In this document: in pieces, positions 23,300 through 33,279 of the stretch
Layout of the letters: every line of letters begins with the position of its first letter
Numbering within the stretch: the stretch's first letter is position 1
Position numbers and translations under genes: made by a program
The notes under the pieces: generated by a model
The model's database searches: none
The model's input: the letters and a program-made list of their open reading frames with translations, nothing else
What the model was told of the DNA's origin: nothing
NCBI GenBank assembly: GCA_029706075.1
Contig: JAINUG010000047.1
Location: 2,612,675 to 2,676,674, forward strand
Origin: Aldrovandia affinis
Taxonomy: Eukaryota; Chordata; Actinopteri; Notacanthiformes; Halosauridae
Length of the DNA: 64,000 nucleotides
Direction of reading: 5' to 3'

Positions 23300-24079
23300 A
23301 TGGAAAATGTAATGAAACAGCTCGTAGAGGCTAGCATCGCACAACACACGATGAACCGAGAATTGATAGCGGAGCAACGGGAACAAACTGCGCTCCTGCG
23401 CGCGGAGATTGGTCGTCTGACAGCCGCTGGAACCACGGCTGCGCACCGTCCCCGGGTGAACCCCAGCTCATTCATCCTAAAGCTGACGGACCAAGATGAC
23501 ATCGAGGCATGCGAACAAACGGCGAGCAGAGAAGAGTGGCCACCTGAACAGTGGGCCAGCCTGATCGCCCCCTTTCTGTCCGGGTCCGCTCAGAAGACAT
23601 ATCAGGATTTAACGGCAGAACAAGCCAAGAGTTATGAGGTTTTAAAAAGGGAAATTCTGCGTCAATATGGTCATACGCTAATTATCCAATCCCAAAGATT
23701 TCATGACTGGAATTATGATCCCGCGTTGCCCCCTAGGTCCCAGATGCATGATTTAATTCGGCTAGCCAAGAATTGGATGACGGCGGAACCGGCTACGTTA
23801 AACCCAGTGAAACGAATTGTAATTGATACATTTTTGCGTTCTCTTCCATATGAAGCCAAAAAATTAGCTAGCCAAGCGAATCCCCGAACTGCAGATCAGC
23901 TCGTGGAGCTGGTTGAGGGGCATCAAGCAGCACAGGAAGTCCTGCGCAGCAGCAGAACCCCAAGATCTGATCCACCAACCAGGCTTAAAGAAAATAAAAA
24001 TTAACGAGGTTCCTGGAGACCTGAAAAAACGGACAACCCACACCGCGCCAGCCCACCGGGACCACGCCCCTTTTTTGAT
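23300..24079 (+). pseudogene. gag of the Gmr1-like element (SCAN-like capsid), one in-frame stop
   Basis: The likely start is the ATG at 23300 (MENVMKQLVEASIAQ); an upstream open stretch from 23285 begins with TTG. Residues of about 1-45 look like a helical coiled coil. About 55-210 form an all-helical capsid with EEWPPEQWASLIAPFLSG, then AQKTYQDL and YEVLKREILRQYG. This layout resembles the SCAN domain, which is known to derive from a Gmr1-like capsid. A TAA at 24002-24004 follows ENKN. The same frame then continues into the zinc knuckle at 24095, so the stop is probably a mutation within a gag-pol frame rather than the natural end of gag. Confidence 0.8.
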
Positions 24080-26806
24080 GTGGACCGGAGAAAGTGTTAT
24101 GACTGTGGAGCGACAGGACATCTAGCATGGAACTGCCCTCAGCATGACGTAACGATGCCCTCCGCCTCTCCCAGTGAAACCGCAGCTGGAAGACCCTGTG
24201 GCCTGCTGACGTCCTGCAGGGCCCATGAAGGCAGCCCCTCCCCAGTCACCCCAATCAAGGCCAATGGGAAGGACACCACGGCGCTGCTAGACTCTGGAAG
24301 CATGGTGACCCTGGTCCGCCCTGAATTTGCCCGGCCAGAGAACCAACCTGGCACAGTCTCAATCACGTGTATCCACGGAGAGACTAAAGCATATCCCACC
24401 ACTATCCTGAACCTACAGACCACGAAGGGACAATATGTGGGGAAGGCTGGCGTTGTTGAAAATCTGCCAGTCACAGTTTTAATAGGAAGGGACTGCCCGA
24501 TGTTCGCCAGATTATGGTCAGGTATGAGGGGGGGAAGGGGAAAAACTAAAAGGAAAAATGTAACGGCACTGCCTAACAAGGAAAGCAAGATGTGTGGCTT
24601 CCAAGAAGTGGACCCTAAAGCTTCCACTGAACCCCTACCAGAGTCTGACAGTACAGATGAACATCAGGAGGCTGGTGAAGGAAGCCTGGCCGACCTATTC
24701 CCTATGGACCAGGAGGTGGCACCAGAACCCGCTTCTTTGGAGGGCAGATTTGGGACAGGACAGCTGGAAGACCCAAACCTGAGGAATGCCCTACAACAAG
24801 TCACCGTAGTAGATGGGAAACCTCTCGAGGGGGTGAACAAGGTAACATTTCCCCACTTTTCCATTAAAAATAAATTGTTGTACCAGGTCATGCAGAAAAA
24901 TAATGAAATCGTTGAACTTTTATTAGTGCCTCAACCATTTGTGCAGTCAGTGTTACAGCTTGGTCATTCACATGTATTGGGGGCCCACCTGGGTGTGGGG
25001 AAGACACTGGATAGAGTGAGAGCAAGATTCTATTGGCCAGGAATAAAGAGGGCAGTTGAAGATTTTTGTCGCAAATGTCGGGAGTGCCAGCAAGTGGCGC
25101 CAAAATCCAGTTTTCGCAACCCTTTAATACCCTTGCCCATAATTTCTACTCCGTTTACCAGGATCGCCATGGACCTCATGGGGCCATTACCAAAAAGCAG
25201 CAGGGGGTATCAGTACATTCTTGTTATTCTTGATTATGCCACCAGATACCCGGAAGCTGTTCCCCTGCGCACCATGGCCACAAAGAACATTGTCCGTGAG
25301 TTGATATTGCTGTTTTCCCGAGTGGGCATCCCTAATGAAATCCTCACCGACCAAGGGACTCCGTTTATGTCTAGGATAATGAGGGATCTATGTAAACTGA
25401 TTAATATTAACCCGTTGCGTACCTCAGTGTACCTTCCACAGACCGACGGACTGGTGGAACGGTTCAACCGAACCCTCAAGAGTATGCTGAAGAAGGTGAT
25501 GGAGGCTGATGGAAGGAACTGGGACCAGCTCCTACCGTTTCTGATGTTTTCCATCCGCGAAGTGCCACAGGCGTCGACAGGGTTCTCCCCATTTGAGCTC
25601 CTCTACGGCCGATGACCCAGAGGCCTCCTCGACATAGCCAAGGAAGCTTGGGAACAGCAGCCATCACCCCATCACACCCTAGTAGAGCATGTGGAAGAGA
25701 TGAGAAGTAGGATGGCCACGCTGTGGCCCATCGTTCATGAGCACATGGAGGAAGCCCAGGCAGCGCAGTCATGGGTGTACAACCGAGGGGCACAACTGCG
25801 AGAGTTCCAACCAGGAGACCAGGTGCTGGTGTTAGTCCCCACATCAGAATGCAAGTTTCTGGCGAGATGGAAAGGTCCGTATGAAATCCTTGAGAAAGTA
25901 GGAGAGGTGAACTATCGGGTAAGACAACCGGACCGCAGAAATGTGACGCAAATATATCATGTAAATCTGTTAAAGAGATGGCATGAACAAGAAATACTGT
26001 ATACTGCATGTTCCAAGCCCTCCTTCACAGATGCAACTCCAGATGATGTGCCGATGGGAGAGCAGCTGAGCCCTGTACAGAAACAGGAGCTAAGGGAGCT
26101 GGTCGGCTGCCACCAGGATGTGTTCTCAAGTGAACCGGGACACACAGACTTCATACAGCACCGTATTGACACCGAAACCGGAAAGAAGGTAACGTTACGT
26201 CCCTATCGCATCCCCGAGGCTAGAAGAGAAGCTGTACGGGAAGAGGTACGGACAATGTTGGCGGCAGGGATTATTGAAGAGTCCCAGAGTGAGTGGTGCA
26301 GCCCCATTGTGCTAGTTCCTAAACCCGACGGAACTATCAGGTTTTGCAATGACTTCCGCAAGTTAAATGAAATCTCTAAATTTGATGCGTATCCCATGCC
26401 TAGAGTGGACGAGCTGATCGAGAGGCTGGGAACAGCCAGGTTCATAAGCACTCTAGATTTAACTAAAGGTTATTGGCAGGTCCCCTTAACACCTGAGTCC
26501 AAAGAGAAGACTGCCTTTGCCACCCCAGACGGCCTCTTCCAATATCTCAAACTGCCATTTGGACTGCATGGAGCCCCGGCCACTTTCCAGAGGCTGATGG
26601 ACCGGGTTCTACGACCACATAGAGAATATGCCGCAGCATATTTAGATGATATCGTAATCCATGGGGAGGACTGGGACACACATCTCAACCAGGTGAGAGA
26701 AGTGTTACATGCACTACGGGGGGCGGGTCTCACAGCTAACCCAAAGAAATGTCGCCTGGGGTTACAGGAAGCTGAATATCTGGGCTACATGATTGGGAGA
26801 GGCAGA
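24080..26806 (+). pseudogene. pol of the Gmr1-like element: zinc knuckle, protease, integrase, RT (first part)
   Basis: Frame 24080-25615 and frame 25691-26842 are the same reading frame, separated by a single TGA at 25613-25615 (GR-stop-PRGLLD; CGA to TGA would explain it). Domains in order: CCHC knuckle (CYDCGATGHLAWNC, 24095-24136); aspartic protease (LLDSGSMVT near 24290, then VLIGRDCP); integrase zinc finger (HSHVLGAHLG and CRKCREC, about 24965-25090); integrase core with AMDLMGPLP, LTDQGTPF and LVERFNRT (about 25165, 25340, 25455); GPY/F-like module (WKGPYEIL, about 25870); reverse transcriptase from about 26160 with LDLTKGYWQV and the YLDD active site at 26639-26650. The RT ends at the inverted-repeat insertion. 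Integrase precedes RT. Apart from the TGA this part is open. Confidence 0.93.
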
Positions 26807-27565
26807 GGCTGTGTCCGAAACCGCTCCCTATTCCCTATATAGTACACTATATAGTGTGTACGCCATTTTGTAGTGTGCGACGAATTCTAAACTGTTAATT
26901 TCGTTCACTATATAGTGAACGAGAAAATACCCACAATTCACCGTGATTTGTAGTGTACATCGACTGTACCCTACAATTTATCCCGTGTACCACAATGCAA
27001 TGCGGTCGTGTCGTACCGTCATACATACACCTCCGTTTATGCCTCAAGAACAAAAGTTCAGGAATCATGGTGGTGGTAACGTTAGCTAACTGCTTTAGCC
27101 ACCGATAGCTACCGTTATTATCGCTATGGGAGTTGGTGCTAGTCGTGAGCTTGTGAGTTATCCTAACGTTATTTTCTCCACACGAGCTAGTTAGCTCCCG
27201 ACTTCTATAACGGTAGCTATTGGTGGCTAAAGTAGTGGCTAGCAGACAGCACCACAGTTGACAAAACCACACTTGCACATCATTAGAATTTAAACAATTT
27301 ATTTGGGATTTAACATTCAAAACTGAACATGCAAACCTGATACCACCTGAGTACATTTCAACAGCTGCCATGAGTGCTCGGTTTGTTTATGATACTGGGC
27401 GCGTTCGCTTGCGTCACCTGAATATCCGGCACTTTTTTTGACGCAAATGACGTTCAGTTGTAGTATCCGAAAACACTACTTTCGTTCGCTACATAGTACA
27501 CTATATAGTATATACTATATATGGAATAGGGAATAGTGAACGAGTGAGCGGTTTCGGACACAGCC
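26807..27565. mobile_element. 759-bp non-autonomous DNA element with GGCTGTGTCCGAAACCGCTC ends
   Basis: The ends GGCTGTGTCCGAAACCGCTC (26807-26826) and its reverse complement (27546-27565) match perfectly over 20 bp, with further subterminal similarity ('cctattcc', 'cactatatag'). It interrupts the RT-RNase H reading frame (GYMIGRG before; VKPQ after). Internally, 27092-27118 and 27207-27232 are an inverted repeat (gctttagccaccgatagcta versus its complement). No convincing target duplication is visible. The minus-strand open frame at 26895-27371 has no transposase motif. The superfamily is undetermined. Confidence 0.82.
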
Positions 27566-28150
27566 AATGTAAAGCCCCAGATGAAAAAAAGTGGAGGCAA
27601 TCCGGAACTGGCCCCGGCCCATCACCAAGAAGCAGGTTCGCACCTTTATTGGGCTCACCAGCTATTACCGGAGGTTTATTCCAAACTTCGCAACCATAGC
27701 CAGCCCTTGACCAAAGACAGACTGCCCATACAGGTAAAGTGGAGCGAGGAGACGGAAAAGGCTTTTCAAGACCTCAAGAGGGCGCTCTGTGGGGGACCAG
27801 TTCTGGTGACACCAGACTTCCGTGTCGGAAATGGGCTTGGGGGCTGTACTATCACAGCTACAGGAAGGTGAGGAACACCCAGTGACTTTCATCAGCAGGA
27901 AATTGCTGCCGCGAGAACAACGGTATTCCACCGTAGAAAAGGAATGTCTCGCAATTAAATGGGCACTCGAATCCCTAAAATATTATTTATTGGGGCGAAA
28001 ATTCACCCTGATCACAGATCACGCACCGTTGGTCTGGATGGCGAGAAATAAGGAAACGAACGCACGGGTCACTAGATGTTTTTGTCGTTACAGCCATTTG
28101 TTTTTTCTGTGCTTCACAGGTCAGGTGTGGCCCACAGGAATGCAGACGCC
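27566..28150 (+). pseudogene. pol of the Gmr1-like element, RNase H part
   Basis: The sequence resumes after the insertion with VKPQ, then an A-run (seven A at about 27584) that shifts the frame by +1 relative to the expected reading. [15 protein letters not shown]-type sequence follows in shifted frames, then KWSEETEKAFQDLKRAL (27730-27785). A further shift near 27822 leads to RNase H: MGLGAVLSQLQEG, STVEKECLAIKWALE and LITDHAPLVWM at 27822-28060. A third shift near 28070 breaks the C-terminal tail, where 'gcagacgccctctccagg' encodes the NADALSR end. Inactive. Confidence 0.85.
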
Positions 28151-28202
28151 CTCTCCAGGAGGGATGCCCTGTGGTGTCAGGCGTCCCTCCCTCCCGGTCG
28201 GA

Positions 28203-28216
28203 GCTGAGGGGGGGGA
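28203..28216 (+). other. polypurine tract of the Gmr1-like element
   Basis: The run 'gctgagggggggga' lies just before 'ta' and the TGTGGCAG start of the 3' LTR. Confidence 0.75.
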
Positions 28217-28218
28217 TA

Positions 28219-28730
28219 TGTGGCAGCCGCACGGAGGCATGCCGAGGGACGGTGATTGAGGGGCGGTACGTGGCGTCCAGCTGGCTCCACCCCCGGACCT
28301 TAATGGGAAGTCCGGGGCGAACGGAGCACACCTGTCCCAACTTTAATAATAATACAGAGCAGATAAAAGATGCGCCTGTACCTCAAACAGGCGCAAAGTA
28401 CCGATTTAGGGAAACGCGTTGGTGAGTGGAGGATTACGAGAGAGCATTTATTGGGATTGACTACCTGGCTTGATTTTTGGACTGTTTTTGGATAACCCCC
28501 TGTGTGTACCGACTTTTTGGATTTACTGAGGAACTACCTGGCTTTACGACTTTTGGAAACGGACAACGACCACGATTACGGATGACGGACTTGTTTTGCT
28601 GGCTTTCCCCCCTACCCTTTTTGTGTTGATTCCCTTCAATAAACGAAGTATTCCGATTTATATCGTTGTATGGTAATTTTATTATTATTCATTGGCTGCA
28701 TTGTACACCAACACCCCTGATCCTGCCACA
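28219..28730 (+). repeat. 3' LTR of the Gmr1-like element (512 bp)
   Basis: It starts TGTGGCAGCCGCACGG and ends CTGATCCTGCCACA, followed by the ACGT duplication. It carries a TATA-like 'agataaaaga' at about 28350 and a poly-A signal in 'caataaacg' (28638-28646). Confidence 0.9.
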
Positions 28731-28734
28731 ACGT

Positions 28735-29169
28735 GCACAGTTCGAAGGGGAGGAGCGCATAGATAGAAGATGCGTGCAGACAAAGCAATAGGAGAGAAAC
28801 GTACAGGGATAGGACAACAAAAGAGAGAATGATGGCAGTAGATAGAAACGTAAGATAATTAGTCACAGTTTAAATTTTTAAGTGTAGATTAAAAACATAT
28901 CTTTTCAGCCTAGCCTACTGCCAAACATAGTCTAGGTGGAGAGATGGAGAAAGCCATGCCCTAGTGTCTTATGGAGTGAGAAACTTTCCATACCGTCACC
29001 TCCTCAATGTGTTACCACCACTGTTATGCTGGTTATCCTTGATCAGGTGTGGATGGTTTGGAACTCTCATGGCTGCGTGTTTTCTCTGTCCCTCTCCTAA
29101 TAGGTATGCTGCCATAGCTTACACCTGTTGGGGCTATCTGTATATTTCCTATGCTTGTGCTCCCCTGCT
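28735..29169. other. flank of the Gmr1-like element leading into a retroposon
   Basis: No gene. The part from about 28870 ('taagtgtagattaaaaacat') may already belong to the retroposon at 29170-29637, but only the later portion is shared with the second copy. Confidence 0.35.
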
Positions 29170-29637
29170 CTTACATAATGCTACTGGCTATAGCACTGCT
29201 TTTTTTTCTGACTGCATGTTCTCTTCTCTGCCTCAGCCCTAGATCCTGCAAGAAGTGTGAGCTGCCCCCATCAACCCTCACCCCCACGCCAACCCCATTT
29301 CCTGGATCTGGACCCTCTCCGCGTGGTTTAGCCCCCGCCGCTGACAACCTAACTCAGGAGGGGCAAAGTCTTTCAGCCCTGAGCCACCTTGGACTGACCA
29401 TGACATGGTCTTTTTTGAACATACCCTGTGCCAGCCAGAAGAGGATGGGCTCCCCCCCTTTTTAGTCTGGTTCCTCCCAAGGTTTCTCCCTGCCAAGGGA
29501 GTTTTTCCTTGCCACTGTTGCCTTTAGGCGTGGTTTTGGGGGGGTCTAGGCTTGGGTTCCCCCTCTGTTAAGCGTTTTGTGACAATTCTATTGTGAAAAG
29601 CGCTATACAAATACATTTGATTTGATTTGATTTGATT
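29170..29637 (+). repeat. retroposon 3' region with (TTGAT)n tail, copy 1
   Basis: It matches the reverse complement of 40097-40560 along its whole length ('tgctactggctatagcactg', 'gatcctgcaagaagtgtgag', 'aggggcaaagtctttcagcc', 'gttaagcgttttgtgacaat', 'gtgaaaagcgctatacaaat'). It ends in a 'tttgatttgatttga' simple repeat typical of CR1/L2-group LINE tails. No coding sequence is preserved. Confidence 0.8.
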
Positions 29638-29639
29638 AG

Positions 29640-30249
29640 TAATTAGTAAATGTTAGTAACGTAATCTAAATCCCTAATGTTAGTAGATTAGTTGGTTAAT
29701 ACTATTTACACCTAACTAATATGTACAGAGTGATAGAAAGAAAGAAGGAAGTCAACGAGATAGGAAAATAAGGCAGAAAACCCGTAAAGTCGAAATCACC
29801 CGAATAGTGCAACAACAAAGACGAGGAGTGGATACCGAAAAACAAGGAACACGGACAGACGGGGAAACTGACGTGAATGATGAGTGATAATGAGAAAATA
29901 ATCAAATACAAAAACAAGCAGAACAAAAGTAGCAAAACATAACAGAAATTACCAAATGATTGTGCATTAAGCATCATGGTGACTCTGAAATAATGTCAAT
30001 TTTGTCCAGAGCACATCAGGGTATGATACATTGAAAGTACATACAGTATATTACAGGAGCAACACGAACACAATTAAAGAACAGCCACCATTACCATTAG
30101 GTCCAACAGACTTTCTCGAATGTGCAGGGGCAATATCATTTGACTATCTATTGACTATTGATTGACTGATTGGTTGATTTGGGCCTGACACATTGCAAAC
30201 CTGCATAGTGGAAGCCTCTATTAAAAACTGAAAATGTTGTAATATATAT
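29640..30249. other. intergenic, no feature seen
   Basis: No gene or repeat boundary recognised. Confidence 0.4.
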
Positions 30250-30562
30250 TGTAGTGTCCCTTGGGGTGGGGGGACACTCATTGACCTTTTCAGACAGCAC
30301 AGGCAAGTGAATAATCCAGAGGAGGCAGTATTTCAAATAAAAGGATAATTTTATTTAAACTAATTTGTCACAAAAACAGTCAGTCCATACAGTCCATTAT
30401 CCTTTACTCGTTGTCTTTGTCCATAATCTAATGTCAAAATCCAATACAGTTCCTCAAAAACACAATATTCAGGGTTACAAAAAACAGGGTCCTCAAAACA
30501 ATCCAGGTCAAACACAATCAGCAATCAAAAAAAACAATTCATCAAAACACTCTCCAAAACAA
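30250..30562 (-). repeat. LTR family B fragment (copy 3), inverted
   Basis: The reverse complement matches the 3' parts of the LTRs at 11000-11586 and 39164-39752: the 'actaca' end, 'accccaagg', 'atactgcctcctc', 'ttatttgaaa'-type block, and 'ggattgttttgaggaccc'. The outer end is fixed at 30250 (tgtagtgtccc); the inner end is truncated next to a Tc1-like element. Confidence 0.75.
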
Positions 30563-30791
30563 CAACCTAAATCATAAATTAAATTGTCAGTTTTAATACT
30601 TGCTTGCAAATCCTTTTCAGTCAATGACTGCCTGGAGTCTGAAACTCATATACATCACCAGACACTGGGTTTCTTCCTTGGTAATGCTCTGCCAGGTCTT
30701 TACTGCTGCTGTCTTCGGTTCCTGCTTGTTCTTGGGGCGTTTTGCCTTCAGCAAGTGAAATGCATGCTAAATTGAATTCAGGTCAGGTGAT

Positions 30792-32115
30792 TAGATAGAT
30801 AGATAGATAGATAGATATACTTTATTGATCCCCAAAGGGGAAATTTATGTCACCAGCGCAGAACATGCTGTATAAAATAGAGACAAACAAGAAAATAAAA
30901 GACAAACAAAAAACTTTTAAAAATGTAAATAAATAAATAAAAAAATAAAAACAGAGGAGACAGCCTTCATCACACAACTGTACAGTATAAAAACAAAGAT
31001 CACTCTACATACAGTACAGTTCATCAATAAGACAGCTGCCTCATTGAAATACCTTATGGCTGTGGGGATAAAGGACTTCCTAAAACGCTCAGTATTACAC
31101 CTTGGTAGTATAAAACGACCGCTAAAAGTGCTCCTCAGGCTTTTAAAAGACCCGTGCAGAGGATGACCCTTGTACTGCAGTATGGAGCGTAGTTTTTTCT
31201 TTGTACGTTGCTCTGTGACAATCTCCAACGAGTCAGGGGGGATACCAATAATGGAACCAGCCTTTTTGATTAGTTTATTCAGCCTGTTCCTATCTTCTGA
31301 GGTAATGCTGCCACCTCAGCAAGCCACTGCATAAAATAAAACACTAGCTAAAATGCTCTGATAAAAGACACTGAGGAGTTTGCTGCTGACATTAAAATAT
31401 CTGAGTTTACGCAGGAAGAAAAGTCTAGACTGGGCTTTTTTTTAAAATGGCATTGGTGTTCTCCTTCCAGCTAGTTTTGCATCAATGTGGGTACCCAGGT
31501 ATTTGTAGGAGGTGACTATTTCGACTGGGTGGCCTTTGACTGAGACCGGGGCAACCTCAACCCTTTTTTTCTTTCTAAAGTCGATGACCAACTCCTTTGT
31601 TTTGGTAATATTTAGGTCAAGGAAATTGTCATCACACCAGTTAACAAACTGGTTGACTTCATGCCTGTAGCTTTTGTCTGTGTTGTCATTTAAAATATGG
31701 CCCACTATGGCTGAATCATCAGAACATTTTTGGAGGTGACATGAGGCCTGGGTATGCCGACAGTCAGAGGTATAGAGGGTGAATAAAAATGGGGATAAAA
31801 CTGTACCTTGCCTGTGTTTGTTAAAATGGTTTCTGACACTTGATTATTGATTTTGACATGCTGAGGTCTAGAGGTGAGGTATAATCCAGGCAATGGTAGA
31901 ACTGTTAAAATCAATAAGTTTGTTGGCTAAAAGGTAGGGTTGTAATGTATTAAAAGCACTTGAAAAGTCAAAAAACATAACCCTGACAAAACTGCCTGCT
32001 GTCTCTATGTGAGAATATATGGAGTTAAGCATGTAGAGTAGGGCGTCGTCCACCTGCATGCTTAAGTGTTCCAGGTCAACTCTTTCAAAACACTTCATGA
32101 TCTGTGAAGTTAGGG
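30792..32115 (-). mobile_element. Rex1/CR1-like LINE, 5' truncated, nested in the Tc1-like element
   Basis: The 3' end is at the left: a (GATA)n tail (30793-30817) next to 'tatactttattgatccccaa', the standard 3' end of this LINE group (ggatcaataaagtatctatc in sense). Coding pieces on the minus strand include RVMFFDFSSAFNTLQP (about 31930-31985), DDNFLDLNITKTKELVIDF with SYKYLGTHID (31470-31640), and the C-terminal RSFIPTAI-like end (31060-31110). Several stops and shifts are present. The flanks read 'aggtga' on the left and 'gtgac' on the right, suggesting a short GTGA duplication. Confidence 0.8.
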
Positions 32116-32928
32116 CAGATCTGTGACTTGGCCATTGCAGAACATTCCACTTCTTTGCCTTAAAAAAGTATTTTTCTCGCAGTATGCTTCCGGTCATTGT
32201 CCATCTGCATTGTGAAGCGCCGTCCAATGAGTTTTAAAGCATTTGGCTTAATCTGAGAAGATAATATAGCCCTATACACTTCAGAATTCATCCTGCTGCT
32301 TTTGTCAGCAGTCACATCATCAATAAATACAAGGGAACCAGTTCCATTGGCAGCCATACATGGCCATGCCATAACAATACCTCCACCATGCTTCACAGAT
32401 GAGGTGGTATGCTTTGGATCATGAGCAGTTCCTTCCCTTCTCCATACTCTTCTCTTCCCATCATTCTGGTACGAGTTGATCTTTGTCTCATCTATCCATA
32501 GGATGTTGTCCTAGAACTGTACAGGCTTTTTAAGATGTTTTTTGGCAAACTCTAATCTGGTATTCCTGTTTTTGATGTTTACCAATGGTTTACATTTTGT
32601 GGTAAACCCTCTGTTTACATCTTGATTGTTGTAAATGCCTACCTCTGGAGGGTGTTGTTTCTGGCCAACTGTTTGAAGGGCTTTTTCTTCACAGAATAAT
32701 TCTTCTGTCATCCACCACAGTTGTTTTCCATGGTCTTCTGGGCCTTTTGGTGTTCCTGAGCTCACCAGTGCGTTCTTTCTTTTTATGAATGTACAAAACA
32801 GTTGATTTGGCCACACCTAATGTTTTTGCTATCTCTCTGACGGGTTCGTTTTGATTTTTCATCCTAATGATGGCTTGCTTCACTGGCAGTGACAGCTCTT
32901 CCGACTTCATATTGAGAGTTAACAGCAA
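32116..32928 (-). pseudogene. Tc1-like transposase, N-terminal and catalytic parts
   Basis: Reading leftwards from 32928: MLLTLNMKSEELSL, then an HTH (REIAKTLGVAKSTV), a GRPR-type linker with KTTVVDDR, then broken frames to HGGGIVMAW (about 32380), LVFIDDVTADKS, and QMDNDRKHTA (about 32180-32210) with the second Asp. The third catalytic region lies on the far side of the LINE. It is inactive through frameshifts and the LINE insertion. Confidence 0.82.
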
Positions 32929-33279
32929 CTGATTCCAAATGCAAATGCCACACAGTTGAAATCAACTCTAATCAACTCTAGACCTTTTATCTGCTCACTT
33001 GTAAATGAAATAATGAGGGAATAACACACACCTGGCCATGGAACAGCTGAGCAGCCAATTGTCCAATTACTTTTGGTCCCTTAAAAAGTGGGGGACCACA
33101 TATAAAAAGTGCTGTAATTCCTACACCGTTCACCCAATTTGGATGTAAATACCCTCAAATTGAAGTCTGCACTTTGAGCTCATATTCATTATTTAACTTC
33201 AACTCCAATATGCTGTGGTCGACAGCTAAAATAAAAATACATTTGTCAATGTCCAAATATTTATGGACCTGACTGTATA

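Larger units (their letters stand above)
22556..28730 (+). mobile_element. Gmr1-like Ty3/Gypsy retrotransposon with integrase before RT
   Basis: This is a complete insertion: TGTGGCAGCC start, CTGCCACA end, two LTRs, primer site, gag, pol and polypurine tract, with the 4-bp duplication ACGT at 22552-22555 and 28731-28734. The domain order is capsid, zinc knuckle, protease, integrase, reverse transcriptase, RNase H. Integrase upstream of RT is the Ty1/copia-like order known among Ty3/Gypsy elements in the Gmr1 group of fish and other deuterostomes. A 759-bp inverted-repeat element (26807-27565) splits pol between RT and RNase H. Confidence 0.92.
30570..33275 (-). mobile_element. Tc1-like transposon (CAGTCAGGTCCATAAATA ends), split by a LINE
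   Basis: The terminal repeat at 33244-33275 ('tttgtcaatgtccaaatatt' to 'ggacctgactg', then TA) belongs to the family with a long cagtcaggtccataaatatt end. The transposase lies on the minus strand: N-terminal part at 32511-32928, catalytic part at 32160-32400, and its far C-terminal part at about 30600-30790. Between the last two, a LINE (30792-32115) is inserted. The other TIR is not visible beside the LTR fragment at 30562. Confidence 0.8.

Noticed and set aside
24139-24627. 162-codon minus-strand frame
   Set aside because: Antisense shadow of the Gmr1-like pol frame.
26895-27371. 158-codon minus-strand open frame inside the inverted-repeat element
   Set aside because: No transposase or other domain motif; composition follows the surrounding palindromic, AT-rich element.
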